From: Burkholderia sp. D-99
GTDB lineage: Bacteria > Pseudomonadota > Gammaproteobacteria > Burkholderiales > Burkholderiaceae
DNA: 64,000 nt
NCBI RefSeq assembly: GCF_011605345.1
Contig: NZ_JAAOXM010000012.1
Coordinates: forward strand, 186,001-250,000
Direction of reading: 5' to 3'
The notes below the pieces were generated by a model. That model made no database searches, was not told where the DNA came from, and saw only the letters and a list, made by a program, of their open reading frames with translations. Below, in pieces: positions 39,581 to 47,906 of this stretch. Numbering within the stretch: position 1 is the stretch's first letter; each line of letters starts with the position of its first letter. Both the position numbers and the translations under genes were made by a program.

Positions 39581-41137
39581 CTACTTCTGCGCGAGCGGTG
39601 TGGCGACCGACGGTGCGGTGGCCGCCGGCGCGGCCGCACCGGACGCCGGCACAGGTGCCGGCGCCGCCATGTCGCCGTTCTCGCGCGCCATCTCCGAGAC
39701 ATTCCAGCCGCCGCCGAGCGCCTTCACGAGCCCGACCGACGACACCATCCGCTGTCCGGCGATCGTCGAGAGTTTCTGCTGCGCGGTGAACGCGGTGGTC
39801 TGCGCGGTCAGCACGTTCAGGTAGGCGACCGTGCCGGCCTTGTACTGGTTCGTGACGATCGCGAGCGCGTGCTCGGCGCTGTCGACGGCCTGCCGCTGCA
39901 CGTCGATTTCCTGCGCGAGGATGCGTTGCGACGCGAGGTTGTCCTCGACGTCCTGGAACGCGGTGAGTACCGCGAGGCGGTACGCGGCGACGTCCTGGTC
40001 GTAGGTCGCACGCGCGGCGTCGGTCTGCGCGGCGCGCAACCCTGCGTCGAACAGCGTGGCCGCGAGCTGCGGGCCGACCGTCCAGAAACGCGCCGGCAGC
40101 GTGAACAGCTGCGACCACACCGAGCTCTGGAAGCCACCCGTGGCAGACAGCGTGAGGGTTGGGAAGAACGCCGAGATCGCGACGCCGATCTGCTCGTTTG
40201 CGGACGCCGCACGCCGTTCGGCCGCCGCGATGTCGGGCCGGCGTTCGAGGATTGCGGACGGCACGTCGACCGGCGTGATCGGCGGCTCGGCCGCGAGCGG
40301 ATTCGGCGGCAGCGAGAAGGTCGACGCCGGTTCGCCGATCAACGTCGCGATCGCATGCTCGTACTGCGCGCGTGCGACGCCATTGTCGATCGCGGACGCA
40401 TGCGCGCTCTGCAGTTGCGTCTGCGCCTGGATCACGTCCGCGCGCGCGGCGACGCCCTGCGCGTACTGGTTCTGCGTGAGCGTCAGCGACTGCTGGTACG
40501 ACTTCACGGTGTCGTCGAGCAGCTTCTGCAGCGCATCGGACGTGCGCAGCTGGAAATAGGTTTGCGCGAGCAGCGCCTGCTGCGACAGCCGCGCGTTCGC
40601 GAGATCGGCCGCGGCGGCCGCTTCGCCGGCGCGCTGCGCGCTGACGGTCCGGCTCACCTTGCCCCACAGGTCGGGTTCCCACGACGCGTCGAGGCCGATG
40701 TTGTAGTTCGTGCTGATCGGGCCGCTATTGATGCCGCTGCTGGCGGCCGCCGACGACACCGCGGAGCGCGAGCGCGTGGCCGAACCCGTGAAGCCGACAG
40801 TCGGGAAATACGCGGCACGTGCCTCGGTAACGAGCGCACGCGCCTGCCGGTATGCGGCCGCCGATTGCGCGATGGTCTGGTTCGAGGCGTTGAGCTTGCC
40901 GATCAGCGCATCGAGCTGCGGATCGTTGTAGACCGTCCACCACGGGCCGCGATCGGTGCGGTCGGCGGGTTGCGCGACCTTCCAGCCGGCCGGCGCTTCC
41001 TTGTACGCGGCGGGGATCGACGTGTCGGGCCGATGATAGTCGGGCCCGACGGCGCAGCCGGCGAGCAGCACGGCCGTCGCGACGGCGACGGCGGCGCTCA
41101 GCGGGCGAAGGGCGCGCGGGAGGGAGGCGTACGGCAT
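39581..41137 (-). CDS. outer-membrane efflux lipoprotein, NodT/OprM family
   Basis: Outer-membrane channel of 518 residues for a tripartite efflux pump. The signal peptide ends in the lipobox LLAGC with Cys28, so it is lipid-anchored. The two repeated outer-membrane efflux domains are clear (GKLNASNQTIAQSAAAYRQA and LERRPDIAAAERRAASANEQ). The Ala/Pro-rich C-terminus is longer than usual. The start at 41137 has AGGAAAAT upstream. The neighbouring DHA2 pump and MarR regulator on the other strand suggest a joint EmrAB-type drug efflux system, but no adaptor gene lies between them. Confidence 0.88.
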   Translation of the reverse strand: MPYASLPRALRPLSAAVAVATAVLLAGCAVGPDYHRPDTSIPAAYKEAPAGWKVAQPADRTDRGPWWTVYNDPQLDALIGKLNASNQTIAQSAAAYRQARALVTEARAAYFPTVGFTGSATRSRSAVSSAAASSGINSGPISTNYNIGLDASWEPDLWGKVSRTVSAQRAGEAAAAADLANARLSQQALLAQTYFQLRTSDALQKLLDDTVKSYQQSLTLTQNQYAQGVAARADVIQAQTQLQSAHASAIDNGVARAQYEHAIATLIGEPASTFSLPPNPLAAEPPITPVDVPSAILERRPDIAAAERRAASANEQIGVAISAFFPTLTLSATGGFQSSVWSQLFTLPARFWTVGPQLAATLFDAGLRAAQTDAARATYDQDVAAYRLAVLTAFQDVEDNLASQRILAQEIDVQRQAVDSAEHALAIVTNQYKAGTVAYLNVLTAQTTAFTAQQKLSTIAGQRMVSSVGLVKALGGGWNVSEMARENGDMAAPAPVPASGAAAPAATAPSVATPLAQK

Positions 41138-41408
41138 GGTGATTTTCCTGTCTGGGCGCGAGGTCTGGCGAGCGGCGTCGCGCGATGCGGTCGTCGTGCC
41201 GCTGGCGGACAAATGGTAACTGACGGCGGGGAAGCTGCGCAGCCCCAAGGGTACGGTGCGCGGCGACAGGAATGTGTTACCGGCGCGAGCGGCCGGTTTA
41301 CCGGCCATTACGGCTCGCTGGCGGAAAGGTGGGCGTGCGACGCCGGCCGTGCGGGGCGCGGCCGGAGGGCTTGGTCGGAACAGTCAGGAAGGCGGGGAAG
41401 GCGCGCCG

Positions 41409-41693
41409 TCAGTGGCAGCGCGCGGGCAGCGGGAGCGGTTCGGCGGCGGACCGCCATGTCGACGGCTCCGTCGCGGCCGGCTGGCCCGTGCGGCGCGCAC
41501 CGTCTTTCGCGTTGCGCTGCCGGCGATGATCGAACCAGGCGAGCCCGAGTGCCGCGAGCGAGCCACCGGGCACCACCAGCATCGTCACGTACAGCGCGAT
41601 CTTCCAGCCGCGGTGCGGCCCGGAAAACACATGGTGAGCGGTATCGGTCAGGTTGCGGCGCAGCGCGCCGGCGGCATTTTTCAGGAACAGCAT
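41409..41693 (-). CDS. small hypothetical membrane protein
   Basis: Predicted protein of 94 residues with one membrane segment (IALYVTMLVVPGGSLAALGL) preceded by a basic amphipathic stretch (NAAGALRRNLTDTAHHVF) and followed by a basic tail. I do not recognise a family. ATG 41693 has GAGG nine bases upstream; ATG 41702 is an alternative. It lies upstream of, and on the same strand as, the efflux channel gene (271-base gap), and is divergent from the MarR gene. Confidence 0.55.
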   Translation of the reverse strand: MLFLKNAAGALRRNLTDTAHHVFSGPHRGWKIALYVTMLVVPGGSLAALGLAWFDHRRQRNAKDGARRTGQPAATEPSTWRSAAEPLPLPARCH

Positions 41694-41791
41694 CGCGAAC
41701 ATCCTCGGGTGCCCGGCAGCGCGGGCGAATCGGTCAGAACATCGTCTCCGGCAGTGCAATATGCACGTCGTAACTGGTAGTCTCAAATAAT

Positions 41792-41821
41792 ATTGACTAA
41801 GCAATCAATTTTCAAGATACT
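41792..41821 (+). promoter_or_regulatory. promoter and candidate operator of the efflux MarR gene
   Basis: The -35 TTGACT (41793-41798) and -10 GATACT (41816-41821) are 17 bases apart. The inverted repeat ATTGA-(8)-TCAAT (41792-41809) overlaps the -35 and contains TAAGCAAT, a half-site also found upstream of the pump gene. Confidence 0.5.
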
Positions 41822-41867
41822 GGGCGCGTTTAAATCCGAAACGCACTATTGCTGTGTGCGCAATCGC

Positions 41868-42359
41868 ATGACCGGCGGCCTCTACGATCCCGAGAACATC
41901 GCGCTGGAAACGAGCCTCGGCTATTACCTGTCGAAGGCGAAGCAGGCGCTCGTCGAGCGGATGGACCGTGCGCTCGAGCCGCTCGACCTCACGGCACAGC
42001 AGGTCGGCGTGATCCTGCTGCTGTCGCGCGGTTATGCGCGTACGCCGTTCGAGCTGTCCCGCAAGATGTCGTACGACAGCGGGTCGATGACCCGGATGCT
42101 GGACCGGCTCGAACGCAAAGGGCTGATTGCCCGCTCGCGCAGCGAGCAGGACCGCCGGATGATCGAGCTGACGCTGACCGAGCGCGGCGCCGAAGCCGCC
42201 CGCGCGCTGCCGTCGCTGATCGCGACCGCGCTCAACGCGCAGCTCGACGGTTTCTCGGCCGACGAGCTTGCGACGCTCATCGGCCTGCTGCAGCGCTTCA
42301 TCGCCAACGGGCCCGGCACGACCGGTTGCCCGAAACCCGACGACGAAGCGGACTGCTGA
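41868..42359 (+). CDS. MarR-family regulator of the efflux locus (EmrR-like)
   Basis: Winged-helix repressor of 163 residues: DLTAQQVGVILLLSRGYART, the recognition region SYDSGSMTRMLDRLERKGLI and the wing RSRSEQDRRMIELTLTERG. EmrR/MprA-type proteins release DNA when they bind drugs and so induce the pump. It starts at ATG 41868 and lies 177 bases before the DHA2 pump gene on the same strand; matching TAAGCA-type palindromes precede both genes. Confidence 0.87.
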   Translation: MTGGLYDPENIALETSLGYYLSKAKQALVERMDRALEPLDLTAQQVGVILLLSRGYARTPFELSRKMSYDSGSMTRMLDRLERKGLIARSRSEQDRRMIELTLTERGAEAARALPSLIATALNAQLDGFSADELATLIGLLQRFIANGPGTTGCPKPDDEADC

Positions 42360-42385
42360 TATGCGCGGAGGCCCCATGTCTAGGT

Positions 42386-42399
42386 TAAGCATTCGCTTA
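42386..42399. promoter_or_regulatory. candidate MarR operator before the DHA2 pump gene
   Basis: Palindrome TAAGC-ATTC-GCTTA in the gap between the MarR gene and the pump gene. It shares TAAGCAWT with the site over the MarR promoter. Confidence 0.45.
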
Positions 42400-42536
42400 T
42401 TTATCTGTCTGGGCAGAAGATGACAGGGCACGCGCTCCCCTTTTCCCTTTATCCATTCCACCCGGCCGGGCTGCGCTGCGGCGCACACCCGTGCGTTGTG
42501 CCGGCGCGTCTCGCGCGCCGCGTCTAGGAGATTCCG

Positions 42537-44099
42537 ATGTCCGCCACCACGGCATCCGCCGCCTCCCCCGCCGCTCAACCCGCGCCGCTCACCGGCGGCG
42601 CACTCGCGCTGCTCACTGTCGGGCTTGCGCTCGGCACCTTCATGGAAGTGCTCGACACGTCGATCGCGAACGTCGCGGTGCCGACCATCTCGGGCAGCCT
42701 CGGCGTCGCGACGAGCGAAGGCACCTGGGTGATCTCGTCCTACTCGGTCGCGTCCGCGATCGCGGTGCCGCTCACCGGCTGGCTCGCGCGGCGGGTCGGC
42801 GAGGTGCGCCTGTTCACGCTGTCGGTGCTTGCGTTCACGGTCGCGTCGGCGCTGTGCGGCCTCGCGACCAACTTCGAGACGCTGATCGCATTCCGGCTGC
42901 TGCAGGGCCTCGTGTCGGGGCCGATGGTGCCGCTGTCGCAGACGATCCTGATGCGCAGCTACCCGCCCGCGAAGCGCGGGCTCGCGCTCGGGCTATGGGC
43001 GATGACGGTGATCGTCGCGCCTATCTTCGGCCCGCTGCTGGGCGGCTGGATCAGCGACAACTACACGTGGCCGTGGATCTTCTACATCAACCTGCCGATC
43101 GGGATATTTTCGGCAGTCTGCGCGTATTTCCTGCTGCGCGGCCGCGAAACGAAGACGTCGAAGCAGCGGATCGACGCGATCGGCCTCGCGCTGCTCGTGA
43201 TCGGCGTGTCGTGCCTGCAGATGATGCTCGACCTCGGCAAGGACCGCGACTGGTTCAATTCGTCGTTCATCGCCGCGCTCGCGCTGATCGCGGTCGTGTC
43301 GCTCGCGTTCATGCTCGTGTGGGAGGCGACCGAGAAGGAGCCGGTGGTCGACCTGTCGCTCTTCAAGGACCGCAACTTCGCGCTCGGCGCGATGATCATC
43401 TCGTTCGGCTTCATGGCGTTCTTCGGCTCGGTCGTGATCTTCCCGCTATGGCTGCAGACGGTGATGGGCTACACGGCGGGCAAGGCCGGCCTCGCGACCG
43501 CGCCGGTCGGGCTGCTCGCGCTCGTGCTGTCACCGCTGATCGGCCGCAACATGCACCGGCTCGACCTGCGGATGGTCGCGAGCTTCGCGTTCATCGTGTT
43601 CGCCGGCGTGTCGATCTGGAACTCGACGTTTACGCTCGACGTGCCGTTCAACCATGTGATCCTGCCGCGTCTCGTGCAGGGGATCGGCGTGGCGTGCTTC
43701 TTCGTGCCGATGACGACGATCACGCTGTCGAGCATCCCCGACGAGCGGCTCGCGAGCGCGTCGGGGCTGTCGAACTTCCTGCGCACGCTGTCGGGCGCGA
43801 TCGGCACCGCGGCCAGCTCGACCTTCTGGGAGAACGACGCGATCTACCACCACGCGCGGCTGTCGGAATCGGTGAGCGTGTATGCGCAGAGCACGACCGA
43901 CTACCAGGGCGCGCTCTCGCAGCTCGGCATCGTCGGCCAGACGGCCAACGCGCAGCTCAACCAGCTCGTCACGCAGCAGGGCTTCATGATGGCGACCAAC
44001 GACTTCTTCCTGCTGTCGGCGTTCATGTTCGGCGCGCTCGCGGCGCTCGTGTGGATCACGAAGCCGAGGAAGGGGGCGGGGCCGGCGATGGGGCACTGA
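42537..44099 (+). CDS. emrB: DHA2-family MFS multidrug efflux pump (EmrB-like)
   Basis: Inner-membrane drug:proton antiporter of 520 residues with about fourteen membrane segments. Motif A-like LTGWLARRVGEVRLF, the DHA2 motif LGTFMEVLDTSIANVAVPTI with the membrane Asp, and QGLVSGPMVPLSQTILMRSY are clear. EmrB proteins work with an EmrA adaptor and an outer-membrane channel; the channel gene is 1.4 kb away on the other strand, and no adaptor gene is present. The start at 42537 follows AGGAGATTCCG. Confidence 0.9.
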   Translation: MSATTASAASPAAQPAPLTGGALALLTVGLALGTFMEVLDTSIANVAVPTISGSLGVATSEGTWVISSYSVASAIAVPLTGWLARRVGEVRLFTLSVLAFTVASALCGLATNFETLIAFRLLQGLVSGPMVPLSQTILMRSYPPAKRGLALGLWAMTVIVAPIFGPLLGGWISDNYTWPWIFYINLPIGIFSAVCAYFLLRGRETKTSKQRIDAIGLALLVIGVSCLQMMLDLGKDRDWFNSSFIAALALIAVVSLAFMLVWEATEKEPVVDLSLFKDRNFALGAMIISFGFMAFFGSVVIFPLWLQTVMGYTAGKAGLATAPVGLLALVLSPLIGRNMHRLDLRMVASFAFIVFAGVSIWNSTFTLDVPFNHVILPRLVQGIGVACFFVPMTTITLSSIPDERLASASGLSNFLRTLSGAIGTAASSTFWENDAIYHHARLSESVSVYAQSTTDYQGALSQLGIVGQTANAQLNQLVTQQGFMMATNDFFLLSAFMFGALAALVWITKPRKGAGPAMGH

Positions 44100-44158
44100 A
44101 ATCGGCAGGACTGTGGGCTGGCACACTCGGTGGAGGGGCTGGCCTTGCTTGCTTTTCT

Positions 44159-44201
44159 CAATTGAACTAAGCTAACAAAATATTTGAACTTAGTTCAATT
44201 G
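44159..44201. promoter_or_regulatory. 13-bp inverted repeat operator of the toxin-antitoxin pair
   Basis: Perfect arms CAATTGAACTAAG (44159-44171) and CTTAGTTCAATTG (44189-44201) around 17 bases, ending just before the antitoxin ribosome site GGAG. The right arm also forms the smaller palindrome TTGAAC-TTA-GTTCAA (44184-44198). It is a likely autoregulatory site for the antitoxin. Confidence 0.65.
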
Positions 44202-44210
44202 GAGAATGCG

Positions 44211-44459
44211 ATGCATACCTACAACATGCACGACGCAAAGACGAACCTGTCGCGTTTGATCGATGAAGCCGTTCATGCCGGCGAACCGTTCGTGATCGCG
44301 AAAGCGGGCAAGCCGCTCGTCAAGGTGGTTCCGATCGATACGCCGGATCCTGTCCGGCCGAGCCGGATCGGCTTCATGAAGGGGCAGATCCGTGTTCCGG
44401 ACGATTTCGACACGATGGGGAGCGACGAAATCGGCAAGCTGTTCGAGGGTGACGCATGA
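44211..44459 (+). CDS. Phd/YefM-type antitoxin
   Basis: Antitoxin of 82 residues that binds and blocks the PIN toxin encoded next and probably represses the operon. The Phd/YefM N-terminal fold is seen in TYNMHDAKTNLSRLIDEAVH and GEPFVIAKAGKPLVKVVPID. The C-terminal tail (DDFDTMGSDEIGKLFEGDA) is the expected toxin-binding part. GGAGAATGCG precedes the ATG at 44211. The toxin gene overlaps it by four bases (ATGA). Confidence 0.88.
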   Translation: MHTYNMHDAKTNLSRLIDEAVHAGEPFVIAKAGKPLVKVVPIDTPDPVRPSRIGFMKGQIRVPDDFDTMGSDEIGKLFEGDA

Positions 44460-44842
44460 AGTTGCTGCTCGACACACACCTGCTTCTTTGGGCGGCAGCC
44501 GGTGCGGCCGAGCTGCCCGCCCGCGCCAGTGCGCTCATCGAGGATCCCGCCTGCACCCCGCTTTTCAGCGTTGCGAGCCTGTGGGAGATCGTCATCAAGC
44601 GCGGACTGGATCGCGACGATTTCCAGGTGGACCCAAACGTGCTTCGCCGCAATCTCCTCGATGTCGGCTATGTGGAATTGCCGATCACGAGCGCGCACGC
44701 ACTTGCGGTCGAACAACTGCCGTCGATCCATCGCGATCCGTTTGACCGTCTCCTGGTCGCGCAGGCGATCTCGGAAGGCATTACGCTGCTCACGCACGAC
44801 CATACCGTCGCCCGCTATCCGGGGCCGATCAAGCACGTCTGA
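44456..44842 (+). CDS. PIN-domain toxin, VapC family
   Basis: Predicted ribonuclease toxin of 128 residues. The PIN acidic residues are visible: Asp6 in MKLLLDTHLLLWAA, Glu in SVASLWEIVIKRG and Asp residues in HRDPFDRLLVAQAI. The LDTHLLLW start is typical of the COG3744-type PIN toxins paired with Phd antitoxins. VapC toxins cut tRNA or rRNA; the target here is unknown. It overlaps the antitoxin gene by four bases. Confidence 0.88.
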   Translation: MKLLLDTHLLLWAAAGAAELPARASALIEDPACTPLFSVASLWEIVIKRGLDRDDFQVDPNVLRRNLLDVGYVELPITSAHALAVEQLPSIHRDPFDRLLVAQAISEGITLLTHDHTVARYPGPIKHV

Positions 44843-44865
44843 TTGCGCCGGGCATCGCCCGGCCG

Positions 44866-45792
44866 TCACTCCCTCGCCCGCAACCCGCCGAACGCCAGAT
44901 CGTCGCCGGGCGCGATCGGCAGCGTCGCCCGCGCGACGTCGAGCCACGCGCGCGCCGCGTGCGACAGATACCCCTTCTTCAGCCAGCCGAGCGCGATCGC
45001 CCACGTGATTTCCGGCTCGACGATCGGCCGGCACGTGAACTGGCCCGCGTCGAGCCGCCGGCAATACGGCTCCGGCAGCAGCGCGATGCCGACCCCCGCA
45101 TGCACGAGCGCGGCCATGAAATCCCAGTGGCCGCTGCGGCTCACGATCGACGGCGTGAAGCCGACCTGCCGGCACGCGTCCAGCACCGCGTCGTGCAGCG
45201 CGAGGCTTTCCGCGTAGAACACGAACGACTCGCGCGCGAGATCCGCGAGCGGCACGGCCGCGTGATCCTCCCAGCGCGACTCGCGCGGCGCGACGAGCCA
45301 CAACGGCGCGCGCACCATCGGCAGCCGCTCGAAGGTGCCGGGATCGACCGGCTCCAGCAGCCCGCCGAGCTCCAGCTCACCCGAGGTCAGCGCGGCCTCG
45401 ATCATCCGTGCGCCCTGCTCGAACAGCTTCAGCTCGATGTTCGGGTAGCGCTGCTTGTACGCGGCGATGATCGGCGTGAACAGCGAGCCGCCGAGCGGCG
45501 GGATGCCGATCGTCAGCTCGCCGCGCCCGAGCGTGCCGAGATCGTTCAGCTCCGACTGCAGCTGCGCCTGCGCGGCGAGCACGTCCTGGCCGCGCTGGAA
45601 CACGATCCGCCCCGCGTCGGTCAGCACCATCTGCCGGCCGTCGCGCAACAGCAGCGGCGAACCGATCTCGTCCTCGAGCGCCTTCACCATCTTGCTGATG
45701 GTCGGCTGGGTCACGAACAGCTTGTCGGCGGCCGCCGTGAAGCTCTGCTGGCGAACCACCTCGACGAAGTACCGCAACGCGCGCAATTCCAT
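44866..45792 (-). CDS. LysR-family regulator (CidR-like)
   Basis: LysR regulator of 308 residues: winged helix MELRALRYFVEVVRQQSFTA, then AADKLFVTQPTISKMVKALE, and an effector domain beginning GELTIGIPPLGGSLFTPIIA. GGGGAG seven bases upstream supports the start at 45792. It is divergent from the cidA/cidB-like pair, with an ATTCC-GAATT-GGAAT site between; in Bacillus and Staphylococcus, CidR LysR proteins control cid/lrg genes, so it probably controls that pair here. Confidence 0.87.
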   Translation of the reverse strand: MELRALRYFVEVVRQQSFTAAADKLFVTQPTISKMVKALEDEIGSPLLLRDGRQMVLTDAGRIVFQRGQDVLAAQAQLQSELNDLGTLGRGELTIGIPPLGGSLFTPIIAAYKQRYPNIELKLFEQGARMIEAALTSGELELGGLLEPVDPGTFERLPMVRAPLWLVAPRESRWEDHAAVPLADLARESFVFYAESLALHDAVLDACRQVGFTPSIVSRSGHWDFMAALVHAGVGIALLPEPYCRRLDAGQFTCRPIVEPEITWAIALGWLKKGYLSHAARAWLDVARATLPIAPGDDLAFGGLRARE

Positions 45793-45828
45793 CGATGACT
45801 CCCCAAGTTGGTGCAGCAATCAAAACGA

Positions 45829-45843
45829 ATTCCGAATTGGAAT
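45829..45843. promoter_or_regulatory. LysR-type binding site between the regulator and cidA-like gene
   Basis: Palindrome ATTCC-GAATT-GGAAT with the T-N11-A spacing of LysR targets, about 47 bases upstream of the TATACT -10 of the cid-like operon. Confidence 0.5.
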
Positions 45844-45889
45844 GACAAGGATAGAGACAAGTCATTTTATTTATGGTTAGGGGAAACCC

Positions 45890-45895
45890 TATACT
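45890..45895 (+). promoter_or_regulatory. -10 element of the cid-like operon
   Basis: TATACT, with no good -35 hexamer at the expected distance, consistent with dependence on an activator. Transcription would start near 45902. Confidence 0.4.
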
Positions 45896-45930
45896 CACAC
45901 CATCGACGCAATATCCGTATGGAGCCCGCC

Positions 45931-46407
45931 ATGACCAAGCCGACCGCCGCACTCGCCGACCGCCCCGCCGCTTCGGGCAGCCTCGCGCACACGGGCCGGA
46001 TCGTGCTGCAGGCCGCCGCGCTCGGCGTACTGTGGATGGCGGTCGACTGGGTCGTGCGCAAGGTCGGGCTGCCGATTCCGTCCGGCGTGATCGGCCTCGC
46101 GGTGCTCCTCGTGCTGTTGTTCTCCGGCCGCGTCGCGCCCGCGTGGGTGAAGGACGGCGCGAACTGGCTGCTGTCCGACATGCTGCTGTTCTTCGTGCCG
46201 GCCGCCGTCGCGGCCGTGCAGTACGGCGGGCTGTTCCGCGAGGACGGCTGGCGCATCGCGCTGGTGATGCTCGCCGGCACCGCGTTCGTGATGGTCGCGG
46301 TGGCCGTCGCGGTCGACCTCGCCGCGAAGCTCGAGCGCCGGCTCGCCGCGCAGCGCGTGTTCGCCGAACGCCGCCGCGCGCGCCTTGCCACCGTGTCCGC
46401 CCACTGA
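45931..46407 (+). CDS. CidA/LrgA-family holin-like protein
   Basis: Small membrane protein of 158 residues with four hydrophobic segments (IVLQAAALGVLWMAVDWVV, IPSGVIGLAVLLVLLFSGRV, LLSDMLLFFVPAAVAAVQYG, IALVMLAGTAFVMVAVAVAV). The family is linked to programmed lysis and to carbon overflow (pyruvate uptake in some bacteria). GGAG lies seven bases before the ATG at 45931; an upstream ATG at 45919 is less likely. It is followed 13 bases later by the LrgB-family gene. Confidence 0.87.
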   Translation: MTKPTAALADRPAASGSLAHTGRIVLQAAALGVLWMAVDWVVRKVGLPIPSGVIGLAVLLVLLFSGRVAPAWVKDGANWLLSDMLLFFVPAAVAAVQYGGLFREDGWRIALVMLAGTAFVMVAVAVAVDLAAKLERRLAAQRVFAERRRARLATVSAH

Positions 46408-46420
46408 GCCGGAGCCTGCG

Positions 46421-47143
46421 ATGTTTCCGTTGCTGTCGAGCCTGTCCGCCGACCAGGTGAATACCGCGATCTCCGTCGGCTGCTTCGTGCTGACGGTCGC
46501 GCTTTATTTCGCGTCGAAGCGGCTCTACGCGTACAAGAAGACGCTGCTGTTCTCGCCGCTCGTGTTCGTGCCGGGCGTACTGGTGCTGCTCGTGCTGCTG
46601 ACCGGCACCCCGTATTCGGTCTACTTCCGCGACACGCGCTGGCTGATGTGGCTGCTCGGCCCGGCGACGATCGCGTTCGCGGTGCCGATCTACGACTATC
46701 GCGACCTGATCCGCCGCCACTGGCTGTCGCTGTCGGTCGGCGTCGCGGTCGGGATCGGCGCGGGCGTGTGCGGCTCGCTGCTGCTCGCGAAGCTGCTGCA
46801 CCTGTCGCCCGAGCTGCAGCGCTCGCTGATGACACGCTCGGTATCAACCCCGTTCGCGCTCGCCGTATCCGACAAGATCCATGCGCCGAAGGACCTCACC
46901 GCGCTCTTCGTGATCGCGACCGGCATCTGCGGGATGCTGCTCGGCGAGATCGTGCTCGCGCTGGTGCCGATGCGCACGCGGCTCGCGCGCGGCGCATTGT
47001 TCGGCGCGGCCGCCCACGGCGTGGGCACCGCGAAGGCGCGCGAGATCGGCAGCGAGGAAGGCGTCGTGTCGAGCCTGACGATGATGATCGCGGGTGTCGC
47101 GATGGTGCTGATCGCACCGCTGCTGTCGTTGTTGCCGATCTGA
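46421..47143 (+). CDS. CidB/LrgB-family membrane protein
   Basis: Membrane protein of 240 residues, partner of the CidA/LrgA-like protein. It begins MFPLLSSLSADQVNTAISVG and carries the LrgB core SVSTPFALAVSDKI, LFVIATGICGMLLGEIVLAL and ARGALFGAAAHGVGTAKARE. GGAG is correctly spaced before the ATG. Its function is thought to be coupled to CidA/LrgA, affecting murein hydrolase activity or metabolite transport. Confidence 0.88.
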   Translation: MFPLLSSLSADQVNTAISVGCFVLTVALYFASKRLYAYKKTLLFSPLVFVPGVLVLLVLLTGTPYSVYFRDTRWLMWLLGPATIAFAVPIYDYRDLIRRHWLSLSVGVAVGIGAGVCGSLLLAKLLHLSPELQRSLMTRSVSTPFALAVSDKIHAPKDLTALFVIATGICGMLLGEIVLALVPMRTRLARGALFGAAAHGVGTAKAREIGSEEGVVSSLTMMIAGVAMVLIAPLLSLLPI

Positions 47144-47383
47144 CGATGTTCGGGCGGGCGCCACGGCCCGCCCTCCCCACCGCGCCTCGCCTTTCCCGCC
47201 TGACGGAGCGCCGGCTTGCCGCCCCGGCCCCGGTTGCTTTCCCCCGCCGTTCCTACCCTGCATCGAGCCGACGCCCGGCCGACAATCGGCTGAGATAGCC
47301 GCAAATCCCCCCTCTTTTCCGCCCATCGGGCCCGGCCCGGATGCCGAACAATGCATGCTACGAGACATCACGCACGCATTCAC

Positions 47384-47884
47384 ATGGCCACGACCGCAAA
47401 CCCGACCGCCGACAAGCCGGCTTCGTCCGGCAAGTTCAAGCGCATCGCACTCATCGCCGTCATCGCGCTGGGTGCGGCCGCCGCCGCCGCCGGCGGCATG
47501 TACGTGTTCCTGAGCAAGGAAGGCGTCGGCCATGCGAGCGCGCCCGCCGAGCCGGCGCCGCTCGCCGCGCCGGTGTTCTTCCCGCTCGACCCGCTGACCG
47601 TGAACCTGCAGTCCGACGACGGCGCGCAGCACTACCTGCGCGTCGGCCTGTCGCTGAAGCTCACCGACGCGAAGGCGCAGGAGCAACTGACCGCGCGGAT
47701 GCCGGAGATCCGCAGCCGGATCCTGCTCGCGCTGTCGAACAAGCATCCCGAGGATCTCGCGACGCCGGACGGCAAACGTTCGCTCGCGAAGGAACTGCGG
47801 GAGCTGATCGAGCAGCCGACGCAGCCGGGCAACCAGCGCGCGAAGGTCGACGACGTGTTGTTCACCGAGTTCGTCGTCCAGTAA
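47384..47884 (+). CDS. fliL: flagellar basal-body protein FliL
   Basis: Bitopic inner-membrane protein of 166 residues that supports the flagellar stator. A membrane segment (RIALIAVIALGAAAAAAGGM, about 20-40) is followed by the periplasmic FliL domain (PVFFPLDPLTVNLQSDDGAQ, LSLKLTDAKAQ, VDDVLFTEFVVQ at the end). ATG 47384 is preferred; ATG 47351 would add eleven residues. It is the first gene of a fliLMNOPQR block; no clear promoter was seen in the 240 bases upstream. Confidence 0.9.
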   Translation: MATTANPTADKPASSGKFKRIALIAVIALGAAAAAAGGMYVFLSKEGVGHASAPAEPAPLAAPVFFPLDPLTVNLQSDDGAQHYLRVGLSLKLTDAKAQEQLTARMPEIRSRILLALSNKHPEDLATPDGKRSLAKELRELIEQPTQPGNQRAKVDDVLFTEFVVQ

Positions 47885-47906
47885 CGCGGCCGCGAAAGGA
47901 GCGCGT

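Noticed and set aside
41694..41804. Longer version of the small efflux-locus membrane protein starting at 41804
   Set aside because: The extra N-terminus is Cys/Arg-rich, overlaps the promoter region of the divergent MarR gene and has no ribosome site.
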